The notes: generated by a model from the sequence alone, not told the origin. DNA of 9,460 nucleotides from an uncultured Bacillota bacterium (GCA_937916565.1 CALFSR010000156.1:1-9460), one strand, 5' to 3'. Positions 1-5,862 are shown, numbered from the stretch's first letter. Translations and numbers: made by a program.

Positions 1-61
1 CCACGGCGAGCTCCCCGCGGTGGTTGCAGCCGACCTCAGCGACGATGCGCGGAGGTTCCAT
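1..61 (-). CDS. neuB: NeuB-type nonulosonic acid synthase, N-terminal fragment (runs off window edge)
   Basis: An ATG at 61-59 on the minus strand opens a frame whose 20 visible residues include IVAEVGCNHRGE. This matches the start of N-acetylneuraminate synthase family proteins (the I-x-AE-x-G-x-NH-x-G opening of the TIM barrel, as in E. coli NeuB). The family condenses phosphoenolpyruvate with an amino sugar (ManNAc or a bacillosamine-type derivative) to make sialic, legionaminic or pseudaminic acid in the cytoplasm. The start overlaps the last 26 bases of neuA in another frame, and a GGGGTGGAG stretch upstream can act as ribosome-binding site. Position right after the matching cytidylyltransferase strongly supports the call. 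Which sugar is made, and whether the gene is intact, cannot be told from 61 bases. Confidence 0.82.
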   Translation of the reverse strand, partial: MEPPRIVAEVGCNHRGELAV

Positions 62-764
62 TCCGCTCCACCCCGCCGTCCGCGCTCAAGCGCCGGGCCA
101 GCAACGCCTCAGCCAGCACAAAGTCCGTCTCGTCGTCGATCTCGACGCTGCGTTCCCGGGGGACTGGGTACAGGCTTACACGGCCGAAAAACCGGCGGCG
201 CGCCTTCAGAAAACCGGCCGCGTCCATCGCGTAGACGGCGCCCACCTCAAGAAAGAGCCCACGCCGGTCCTGGCGCCTCGGGCGGAAGTTGAGGCTGTGC
301 CCGACGGGCACGAGCCGGGGACTGCCCGGCGGCATGCCGTCCATGGCCTGCCGCCACACAAACCCGTGCCACGGCGTGGCGGTGAAAGCGCTGTCCGCGG
401 CCTCCAGCAACTCGAGGGTTCCGTCAATATCCTGCGGCAGCATGAGGGGCGCGGTGCACTGGAGAAACGCAAGTCGCCCGCGGTCGACGCCAAGAACGCT
501 GAGGGCGTGCACCAGCGCGGCTTCGGAAGGCGAATCGTCCCCGGCCAAGGCCGGTGGCCGCCAGATAACCTCAGCGCCCAGCGCCCGGCTGACGGAGGCG
601 ATCTCGGGATCGTCCGTGGAGACAACGACCCGGCCTACCTGCCTGGCGCGCAGCGCGGCGTCGATGGTCCAGGCGATAAGGGGCTTGCCGCAAAGAGGGC
701 GGATGTTCTTGCGGGGCAAGCCCTTGGAACCGCCCCGGGCCGGAATGACGGCGAGGGCCGGCAC
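36..764 (-). CDS. neuA: CMP-nonulosonic acid (acylneuraminate-type) cytidylyltransferase
   Basis: This 242-residue protein activates a nine-carbon acidic sugar with CTP to give the CMP-sugar used by glycosyltransferases. The N-terminus has the nucleotide-binding loop IPARGGSKGLPRKN (residues 7-20) followed by GKPLIAW. QCTAPL (102-107) corresponds to the usual QxTSPLR, slightly degenerate. RRQDR (163-167), an E-x-GA-x-Y segment (173-178) and SVEIDDETDF (206-215, with metal-binding Asp) are the conserved C-terminal family motifs. Length is normal for a single-domain NeuA. The start is GTG at 764, with GGGAGGTG at 780-773 placing GGAGG 10 bases upstream. The gene lies 82 bases after hbd and overlaps neuB by 26 bases. 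Substrate could be sialic, legionaminic or pseudaminic acid; KdsB is less likely given the NeuB neighbour. Confidence 0.9.
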   Translation of the reverse strand: MPALAVIPARGGSKGLPRKNIRPLCGKPLIAWTIDAALRARQVGRVVVSTDDPEIASVSRALGAEVIWRPPALAGDDSPSEAALVHALSVLGVDRGRLAFLQCTAPLMLPQDIDGTLELLEAADSAFTATPWHGFVWRQAMDGMPPGSPRLVPVGHSLNFRPRRQDRRGLFLEVGAVYAMDAAGFLKARRRFFGRVSLYPVPRERSVEIDDETDFVLAEALLARRLSADGGVERNGTSAHRR

Positions 765-772
765 CGATCCCG

Positions 773-788
773 CACCTCCCGCAGGGAG
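773..788 (-). promoter_or_regulatory. neuA ribosome-binding site inside a small hairpin
   Basis: Minus strand reads CTCCC TGC GGGAG GTG: a 5-bp stem (788-784 with 780-776) with a 3-base loop whose 3' arm is most of the Shine-Dalgarno sequence for the GTG start at 764. It could dampen neuA translation unless ribosomes or other structures open it. The stem is short, so the effect is uncertain. Confidence 0.4.
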
Positions 789-846
789 CTTGCTGACGGA
801 TCAGTCTATGACCGGGGCGGCGAGACGGACCGGACGCCGGCGCGGC

Positions 847-1710
847 TCAGGCACCGGGACGAGGGTATTCGTACACGCCTTTGCCGGCCTTGCGGCCAAG
901 GGCGCCGCTGTAGACGAGGTTGCGGTGGGTCGCCGTCGTCTGGAACCTCTCCCCGAGGTTTTCCCTTAGGCTCTGAGCAATGGCATAGGCGACATCGAGC
1001 CCGGACCAGTCCGCGGTTTCCAGCGGCCCCATGGCGTGGCCGAGGCCGAGGCGGCAAGCCTTGTCGATATCTTCTGCGCTGGCGACCCCTTCCTCGAGGA
1101 TGCGCATCGCTTCAGCCCACAACAGCCCGATCAGGCGCGTGGTGATAAAGCCGGGGCTGTCTTTGCACGTCACCGTTTCCTTTCCCATCCGGCGGCTGAC
1201 GTCGACCACCACGCGATGCGTATCATCCGACGTAGAAGCCCCCCGGGCTATCTCCACCAGCCTCATAAGCACCGGCGGGTTGAAAAAGTGCATGCCGCAC
1301 ACTTGCTCAGGCCGCGCCGTGGCCGCCGCAAGCCGGGTGATGCTGAACTGGGACGTGTTGCTCGTCAGCACCGCGTGCCGGGGGGCGAGCTTGTCCACGT
1401 CCGCGAACACTTTTAGCTTGAGATCAAGATTCTCCGGGACGGCTTCAATCACCAGGTCGGCCTCGGCCACCGCGTCAGCCATCTCCGTGGTGGCCGTGAT
1501 GCGGGATTTCGCCGCGGCGGCAGCCTCTTTGTCCAGGCGGCCTTTGCTCACCAGCTTGGCGAGGCTTGCGTGGATCTGGTCGACGCCCCGGGCGAGAGCT
1601 TGAGACGACACGTCATACAGCGCCACCTCATACTCCGCCATGGCGGCCACCTGCGCGATACCGTGGCCCATGGTGCCCGCGCCGAGCACCGCGATCCGCT
1701 TGACATCCAT
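847..1710 (-). CDS. hbd: 3-hydroxybutyryl-CoA dehydrogenase (3-hydroxyacyl-CoA dehydrogenase family)
   Basis: The protein is a 287-residue cytoplasmic NAD(P)-dependent enzyme interconverting 3-hydroxyacyl-CoA and 3-oxoacyl-CoA in fatty-acid breakdown or butyrate/PHB-type pathways. The Rossmann loop GAGTMG is at residues 10-15, and VIEAVPENLDLK (88-99) is typical. NTS (118-120), His141 in GMHFFNPP and Glu153 match the catalytic Ser, His and Glu. The fourth catalytic position, normally Asn in GFxxNR, is Thr191 (GFITTR). The C-terminal helical domain has GPLETADWSGLDV and ends GRKAGKGVYEY, complete for the family. The frame is open to a GTG at 1719, but that GTG is part of the GGGAGGTG ribosome-binding site, so ATG 1710 is the start. 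It sits 42 bases after the SDR gene. No thiolase, crotonase or acyl-CoA dehydrogenase gene is nearby. Confidence 0.93.
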   Translation of the reverse strand: MDVKRIAVLGAGTMGHGIAQVAAMAEYEVALYDVSSQALARGVDQIHASLAKLVSKGRLDKEAAAAAKSRITATTEMADAVAEADLVIEAVPENLDLKLKVFADVDKLAPRHAVLTSNTSQFSITRLAAATARPEQVCGMHFFNPPVLMRLVEIARGASTSDDTHRVVVDVSRRMGKETVTCKDSPGFITTRLIGLLWAEAMRILEEGVASAEDIDKACRLGLGHAMGPLETADWSGLDVAYAIAQSLRENLGERFQTTATHRNLVYSGALGRKAGKGVYEYPRPGA

Positions 1711-1716
1711 CCTTCG

Positions 1717-1724
1717 CACCTCCC
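1717..1724 (-). promoter_or_regulatory. hbd ribosome-binding site
   Basis: GGGAGGTG on the minus strand, with GGAGG ending 8 bases before ATG 1710. It decides the hbd start, because the further-upstream in-frame GTG at 1719-1717 is the tail of this motif. Confidence 0.75.
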
Positions 1725-1728
1725 GACC

Positions 1729-1749
1729 GGTGTGGGCTCATGCCACACC
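1729..1749 (-). repeat. Inverted repeat / hairpin between the SDR gene and hbd
   Basis: GGTGTGG and CCACACC form a perfect 7-bp stem (1729-1735 with 1743-1749) around a 7-base loop. It begins 3 bases after the SDR stop codon and ends just before the hbd ribosome-binding site. As RNA it could stabilise or process the transcript between two cistrons. As DNA, two 7-base half-sites 14 bases apart centre to centre could be an operator. There is no T-run, so it is not a standard terminator. Confidence 0.55.
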
Positions 1750-1752
1750 CTT

Positions 1753-2523
1753 TCAGTCCTCGCGGGGCGACACGCGCCCGACAACTCGATCAAAGACGGC
1801 GTTGGGCAACCGCCGCACGAGGCCCATGGCCACAGCGGCCCCCAGGGGGAAGTTGATCGTCGACCGGCCGCGTTCGATGCCGCGGCGGATGATGACCGCG
1901 GCGCGCTCTGCGGGCACTACCATGGGCAACCAGCCGCTGCCGGCCGTCATCTCCGTATCGACGAACCCGGGGTGAACGATGGTCACCCCGACGCCGTGGG
2001 GGCGCAGGCGCACCCGCAATGCTTCGAAATACGTCGACATCGCCGCCTTGCTGGCGGAGTACGCAGGGCCCTGCGGGAAGCCGCGCACCGACGCGAGGCT
2101 CGAGACGGCCACCAACCGGCCTCTTCCTTGCCGCAGCATGACGGGCAACGCGGCCGTCGCGGCGTTGACAGCTCCCTGGAAGTTTACGGCCATGACCGCC
2201 GCGACCGCAGCGGGATCAAAAGGGTTGCGGGGGCGGGCAACGCCCGCGTTCGCGACCATCACGTCGATGCCGCCCCACGCCGCCGCCACCCGGGCCACCG
2301 CCTGCTCAAGATCGGCAGCCGCTGTCACGTCGCCGGGCAGCACCAACGCTTCTCCGCCCGCGGCCCGCACGGCGGACGCGGTCTGCTCCAGCGCGCCGGC
2401 ACGGCGGGCAAAAAGCCCCACCCGTGCCCCGGCGCGGCCAAGCTCGACGGCCAAGGCGCGGCCTATGCCGCTCGAGGCTCCGGTGACGAGCACGACGCGC
2501 CCCTGCCAGAAGCCTGCGCTCAC
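1753..2523 (-). CDS. Short-chain dehydrogenase/reductase (classical SDR)
   Basis: The protein is a 256-residue NAD(P)-dependent oxidoreductase of the classical SDR family. It shows the cofactor loop TGASSGIG (14-21), an acidic DV after beta strand 4 (65-66), NAG (92-94), Asn114, Ser142 and the catalytic pair in YSASK (Tyr155, Lys159), so all active-site residues are present. HPGFVDTEM (184-192) follows as expected. The last 40 or so residues carry a hydrophobic stretch (FPLGAAVAMGLV) and basic residues, which suggests loose membrane association; substrate is unknown. The frame stays open upstream to a GTG at 2553, but GTG 2523 forms a GTGA overlap with the stop of the preceding gene and has GGAGGT 9 bases upstream, so it is preferred. 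The overlap points to coupled translation with the GHL10 gene. Confidence 0.9.
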   Translation of the reverse strand: MSAGFWQGRVVLVTGASSGIGRALAVELGRAGARVGLFARRAGALEQTASAVRAAGGEALVLPGDVTAAADLEQAVARVAAAWGGIDVMVANAGVARPRNPFDPAAVAAVMAVNFQGAVNAATAALPVMLRQGRGRLVAVSSLASVRGFPQGPAYSASKAAMSTYFEALRVRLRPHGVGVTIVHPGFVDTEMTAGSGWLPMVVPAERAAVIIRRGIERGRSTINFPLGAAVAMGLVRRLPNAVFDRVVGRVSPRED

Positions 2524-4316
2524 TCCCCGTAGACCTCCACTTCCGCCACCCACATCAGGTCGGGCCGTGCAACCGGGCCGCCGCCGGCGGGCTGGAGTAT
2601 GCGCAAGCGGGTCGTGAGCACGGGTATGAAGGAGACGGAATGCCGTGTCACCTGCTGGGATCCGACCGGGTCATCGTGGGCGTAAACCGTGCTCCACCCG
2701 TCTCCCCTCCACATCTCCACCCGGTAGCTGCGGGAGGCGTGAAACGCGTTCCGGTCCCGGGCCCAGTACACATCGACCCGGGCGATGGCGCGGGGTTCGT
2801 CCCAAGCTAACTCGATCCAGTGGTCCGTGGGCGTCTCCGCCGAGGCCCACGCCACTTCGGCGGAGCGACCGAGCTCCACCTCTTCGTTGCGGCGCCCGTC
2901 GTTCAAAGGCCCCGGCCCGTAACCACGGAACGACGAATCGACGCTCACGCGGGCCAAGGGGGCCAAGTTGGCGGCGGTAACGCCGTCGTACTGCGGCGCC
3001 GACGCGAAAACCGGCGGCTTGCTGGGGGGCACGTACTCTCCGGGTTCGTCCCCCCGCACGACCGCGCCCGCCGGGTCCCGGTGCGGCAAGGCCGCGGCGG
3101 GCGCGAAAGGCCCCGAGCCCAGAGCCAGAAGGTGACCTGCTTGCAGATAGTCGGCGGCAAAGAGGGCGACACCGGCCACGGGCGCTGACCGCACCCGCGC
3201 CACTTGTTCCAGCAGTGACGGCAGATCGTTGGCGGACACAAGCAAGCCGTGCACCAGGCGTCCTCGCAAGCTACCGAGCTCGTCCCAGGAAGCGATCATC
3301 GTCTGCAACAGGCCGGCGCTGGACGAGTACGCCATCGGGAAAACGTAGTCCACCCACCCGTTCCTCAGCCAGTGCTCCCAGTCTTGCTGGCGCAAGTAGC
3401 GGGCTTCGTGAAGCTCGGGCGTCACCGCGGCGCTTAGAAGCCAACTAGGGTTCTCGCCGCGCATGGCGGCGGCCATGTCTCGCACAAAAGCGCTGACCTG
3501 GGCCTCCCGCCACAGGTGCCACTCCAGCGCGGCGGCCCTGTCTGCCCCGCCGGCAACACCGAGCGTCCACGGGTCGACGCCTGTCTCCTGTAGGTATTGC
3601 ACGGCCGATGCGCGCGGCAGGCCGTCGCCGCAGGGCGTTTCCCCGTAGCGAATGTAGTCGAGATGAAGGCCGTCTACCGGGTAATGCTGCAATATGGCCA
3701 AAAACTGGCTGATGAGCCATGCGCGAGCGTCCGGATACGCAGGCGACAGCCACAGCGTCCGGCTGCCGGACCCGCCCGCGGCGGCCTCCGGCGCCGGCCA
3801 CGGCCCGGCAGGCCGGCATTCGGCCCATTCCGGGTGGCTGGCGAGAATCGGTCCCGGCACGGGATCCAGCCCGGCGGCGAACACCCATACCCACGGATGG
3901 ACCTCCATCCCCCTGGCGTGGGCTTCCCGGACGATGACCGAGAGCGGGTCCTCGGACCAAGCGGCAAACCGCGGGTCCTGGTACGGCCCGGGATACAGCG
4001 TATAGCCGCGAAAGACCGCTTCCGGCAGGACGAGGTTGAAGTTGGCGGCGGCAAGGCCGTCGAGCAGCTCCCGCACGCCCGCGGGGCCGCCCAGCCGCCC
4101 GAGCAGAGCGTTGGAAATCCACACGGCCCGGACTTCCCGGGGACTCACCGGGTCAAACACGGAGCTTCCCGCGGCGACGGATTGTGCGCGAGCAGGCTGC
4201 GGGATTCCAGAAAAGGACATCAGCCGCCCGTCCAGCGGGACGAGCAACGCCAGGATTGCGCCGAAGACGGCAACGACGACGCTGGGCAGGCAGCGGGCAC
4301 GACCCACGGGAATCAC
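2520..4316 (-). CDS. Secreted GHL10 (DUF187) glycoside-hydrolase-like protein with discoidin-like C-terminal domain
   Basis: A basic N-terminus, a hydrophobic stretch (about 12-27) and PARAQS near residue 45 indicate an exported protein with a signal-peptidase I-like site. Residues about 58-395 match the GHL10 family (COG1649/DUF187; B. subtilis YngK type), a TIM barrel related to glycoside hydrolases: REVRAVWISN (60-69), HPWVWVF (140-146), HPEW, DGLHLDYIRYG (215-225) with the conserved acidic residue, and VDYVFPMAYS (322-331). After a Pro/Gly linker (about 405-448), residues 449-598 resemble an F5/8 type C (discoidin) carbohydrate-binding module, closing with VAEVEVYGE. The barrel's substrate is not known from sequence; a surface or wall polysaccharide is an inference. 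The GTG start at 4316 overlaps the ispG stop as GTGA, and no strong ribosome-binding site precedes it, consistent with coupling to ispG. A second GTG at 4307 would keep the signal peptide. Confidence 0.85.
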   Translation of the reverse strand: MIPVGRARCLPSVVVAVFGAILALLVPLDGRLMSFSGIPQPARAQSVAAGSSVFDPVSPREVRAVWISNALLGRLGGPAGVRELLDGLAAANFNLVLPEAVFRGYTLYPGPYQDPRFAAWSEDPLSVIVREAHARGMEVHPWVWVFAAGLDPVPGPILASHPEWAECRPAGPWPAPEAAAGGSGSRTLWLSPAYPDARAWLISQFLAILQHYPVDGLHLDYIRYGETPCGDGLPRASAVQYLQETGVDPWTLGVAGGADRAAALEWHLWREAQVSAFVRDMAAAMRGENPSWLLSAAVTPELHEARYLRQQDWEHWLRNGWVDYVFPMAYSSSAGLLQTMIASWDELGSLRGRLVHGLLVSANDLPSLLEQVARVRSAPVAGVALFAADYLQAGHLLALGSGPFAPAAALPHRDPAGAVVRGDEPGEYVPPSKPPVFASAPQYDGVTAANLAPLARVSVDSSFRGYGPGPLNDGRRNEEVELGRSAEVAWASAETPTDHWIELAWDEPRAIARVDVYWARDRNAFHASRSYRVEMWRGDGWSTVYAHDDPVGSQQVTRHSVSFIPVLTTRLRILQPAGGGPVARPDLMWVAEVEVYGE

Positions 4317-5575
4317 CGGCCGTCGACGGGCAGCGGCTCCCTCGGTGCAAAGCGGGACGCCACGTAGTCCTCGAGGATGCGGGTGAACTCCGCCGCGATG
4401 TGGTCGCCCCGCAACGTCGTGAACAGCCGCCCGTCCACGTAGACGGGCGCCTTAGGCTCCTCAAAGGTCCCGGGAAGCGAAATGCCGATATGGGCGTGTT
4501 TGCTCTCACCCGGACCGTTGACGACGCAGCCCATGACCGCCACCCGCAAGTTTTCCACGCCCGGATACAGGCGCCGCCACTCGGGCATTCGCTCCTGGAT
4601 GTGCTGCTGAACGTCCTGGGCGAGCTCCTGGAAGTAAGTGCTCGACGTGCGGCCGCAGCCGGGGCACGCGGTGACCTGGGGTGCAAACGCCCGCAACTCG
4701 AGGGATTGCAGGATCTGCTGGCACACCCGCACTTCCTCCGTGCGGTCGCCCCCGGGGCGCGGCGTGAGCGACACCCGGATGGTGTCGCCGATACCCTCCT
4801 GCAGCAGTACGGCCAGACCGGCGGTGCTGGCGACGATTCCTTTCATGCCCATGCCGGCCTCCGTCAGCCCGAGGTGCAGCGGGTAATCGCACAGCTCGGC
4901 CAGGCGCCGGTACACCCGGATGAGATCCGGCACGCTGGAGACTTTGGCGCTGAGCACGATGCGGTCGTGGGGCAACCCGCACTCTTCCGCGTACGCGGCC
5001 GAGAGGAGCGCACTTTGCACCATTGCTTCGAGCATGACCTCGCGGGCGTCCTGCGGATCGGACCGGCGGGCGTTTTCGTCCATAAGCCGCGTCAAGAGGG
5101 ACTGGTCGAGGGAACCCCAGTTGACGCCGATGCGCACCGGCTTTTCGTGGCGGATCGCTTCTTCGATGATAATCCGGAAATTGTCGTCCCGGTGGCGGGT
5201 GCCGACGTTGCCCGGATTGATGCGGTACTTGTCCAGGCTGCGGGCCATGTCGGGGTAGCGGGGCAAAAGGACGTGGCCGTTGTAATGGAAGTCCCCTACA
5301 ATCGGCGTCATGCAGCCGCTTTCCCGCAGGCGCTCGACGATGCGAGGTACCGCTTGCGCGGCCTCTTCGTTGTTAACCGTCACGCGCACGATTTCGCTGC
5401 CCGCCGCGGCCAGCGCCTGCACTTGCCGGACAGTGGCGTCGACGTCGGCGGTGTCGGTGTTTGTCATGGACTGAATCACAACAGGGTGCGCGCCGCCGAC
5501 GGGCACGCCGCCCACGTGCACGGTGACCGTCCGGCGGCGGGGCCACGGCGACGGACCGCTGGCCTGGAACTCCAC
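4313..5575 (-). CDS. ispG: 4-hydroxy-3-methylbut-2-en-1-yl diphosphate synthase (flavodoxin or ferredoxin type), IspG/GcpE
   Basis: IspG reductively opens methylerythritol cyclodiphosphate to HMBPP, the penultimate step of the MEP isoprenoid pathway, in the cytoplasm. The 420-residue protein has the N-terminal TIM barrel (QSMTNTDTADV at 35-45, VGDFHYNGH, YRINPGNVG) and the C-terminal [4Fe-4S] domain. The cluster ligands are visible: Cys304 and Cys307 (CPGCG), Cys350 and Glu357 in GCVVNGPGE, with the spacing seen in E. coli IspG. It is the two-domain bacterial form without the plant insert. The open frame extends to a TTG at 5593, but that codon abuts a hairpin and lacks a ribosome-binding site, while GTG 5575 has GGAGG 9 bases upstream (5589-5585), so the latter is chosen. 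It is first in the leftward operon, not with dxr and rseP as in many Bacillota. Confidence 0.95.
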   Translation of the reverse strand: MEFQASGPSPWPRRRTVTVHVGGVPVGGAHPVVIQSMTNTDTADVDATVRQVQALAAAGSEIVRVTVNNEEAAQAVPRIVERLRESGCMTPIVGDFHYNGHVLLPRYPDMARSLDKYRINPGNVGTRHRDDNFRIIIEEAIRHEKPVRIGVNWGSLDQSLLTRLMDENARRSDPQDAREVMLEAMVQSALLSAAYAEECGLPHDRIVLSAKVSSVPDLIRVYRRLAELCDYPLHLGLTEAGMGMKGIVASTAGLAVLLQEGIGDTIRVSLTPRPGGDRTEEVRVCQQILQSLELRAFAPQVTACPGCGRTSSTYFQELAQDVQQHIQERMPEWRRLYPGVENLRVAVMGCVVNGPGESKHAHIGISLPGTFEEPKAPVYVDGRLFTTLRGDHIAAEFTRILEDYVASRFAPREPLPVDGR

Positions 5576-5584
5576 GGGCGCTCG

Positions 5585-5589
5585 CCTCC
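5585..5589 (-). promoter_or_regulatory. ispG ribosome-binding site
   Basis: GGAGG on the minus strand, 9 bases before GTG 5575. It lies downstream of the alternative TTG start at 5593 and therefore argues against that start. Confidence 0.75.
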
Positions 5590-5593
5590 ACAA

Positions 5594-5616
5594 CCCGGGA
5601 CGGCGACCGCCCCGGG
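5594..5616 (-). promoter_or_regulatory. Strong hairpin in the ispG mRNA leader
   Basis: On the minus strand CCCGGG-G-CGG pairs with CCG-T-CCCGGG around a 3-base TCG loop: 6 bp, one G-U pair, then 3 bp, making a 10-pair stem. It ends 4 bases before the GGAGG of ispG. The predicted transcript from the 5650-5645 promoter would carry it whole. No T-run follows, so a terminator role is unlikely; an effect on translation or mRNA stability is plausible. Confidence 0.55.
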
Positions 5617-5644
5617 CGCCACGGCATTCGGAAAAGACAGCCTG

Positions 5645-5653
5645 ATTATACCA
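5645..5653 (-). promoter_or_regulatory. Extended -10 promoter driving the leftward operon
   Basis: TGGTATAAT on the minus strand is a perfect sigma-70/sigma-A -10 hexamer with the extended TGn element. Transcription would start near 5638, giving a leader of about 60 bases to ispG. The -35 position (5673-5668, TGTGCC at a 17-base spacing) is a poor match, as is common for extended -10 promoters. Confidence 0.78.
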
Positions 5654-5667
5654 TAGCCCCGTTGGGC

Positions 5668-5712
5668 GGCACAGTTAGGGGCGGCCCGCGCCAGGAAATG
5701 GCCAACTGTGCC
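5668..5712. repeat. Inverted repeat GGCACAGTT / AACTGTGCC in the divergent promoter region
   Basis: Two perfect 9-base arms (5668-5676 and 5704-5712) separated by 27 bases. The left arm covers the -35 position of the ispG promoter. The arrangement suits binding by a dimeric regulator at two half-sites, or DNA looping. RNA folding is less likely to matter because the element lies upstream of the predicted ispG transcript; the importer's start point is not known. Confidence 0.5.
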
Positions 5713-5740
5713 ACCTTTGGCAAGGAGAGGAGAATCCCCG

Positions 5741-5831
5741 CACCCGTCGTAAATGATTTGTTACGTGTGAGCTCGAGGGGACGGGTGGGAAACCACCGCA
5801 GCGGGAACCTGGAGAGGTTCTTGTAGGGTTC
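5741..5831 (+). promoter_or_regulatory. Structured leader of the binding-protein gene with competing pairings
   Basis: CACCCGTC (5741-5748) can pair perfectly with GACGGGTG (5780-5787), enclosing a small CGTAA/TTACG hairpin (5748-5752 with 5761-5765). The same 5784-5787 bases instead form GGTGG-GAAA-CCACC (5784-5797), a tetraloop hairpin, so the two are mutually exclusive. Next comes GAACCT-GGAG-AGGTTC (5805-5820), a perfect 6-bp stem, with a second possible partner GGTTC at 5827-5831. This pattern is compatible with a leader switch but matches no riboswitch class I recognise and contains no T-rich terminator. Confidence 0.4.
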
Positions 5832-5848
5832 ACGCCATTTCAGCTTTG

Positions 5849-5855
5849 AGGAGGT
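5849..5855 (+). promoter_or_regulatory. Strong ribosome-binding site of the binding-protein gene
   Basis: AGGAGGT with GGAGG ending 8 bases before ATG 5863, the best site in the window, consistent with high expression of the binding protein. Confidence 0.8.
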
Positions 5856-5862
5856 CGAAAGA

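Larger units (their letters stand above)
5576..5862. other. Divergent control region between ispG and the importer genes
   Basis: No credible gene lies here. From left to right it holds the ispG ribosome-binding site and leader hairpin, the ispG extended -10 promoter, the 9-base inverted repeat, and a structured leader in front of the binding-protein gene. TTGGCA at 5717-5722 resembles a rightward -35 box, but there is no convincing -10 at 16-18 bases from it, so I could not place the importer promoter. Confidence 0.7.

Noticed and set aside
24..1145. 373-codon plus-strand frame opposite neuA and hbd
   Set aside because: Spans two clear minus-strand genes and their gap, and its product is Arg/Gly/Pro-rich with no motif.
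5643..5652. Possible rightward -10 element (TATACC) in the divergent region
   Set aside because: Only a partial match, no -35 at suitable distance, and the same bases are a perfect extended -10 on the minus strand.
4184..5656. 490-codon plus-strand frame opposite ispG
   Set aside because: Antisense shadow; ispG on the minus strand has all catalytic and Fe-S residues, and the plus product has no recognisable domain.
5717..5722. TTGGCA as -35 of the importer promoter
   Set aside because: No acceptable -10 hexamer 16-18 bases downstream (GC-rich CACCCG there), so the promoter cannot be placed from sequence alone.
5783..5800. T-box-like string GGGTGG...ACCGC in the importer leader
   Set aside because: It lacks the AGGGTGGNACCGCG core, there is no specifier stem or Stem I upstream and no terminator downstream, and the bases are better explained as a GGTGG-GAAA-CCACC hairpin.
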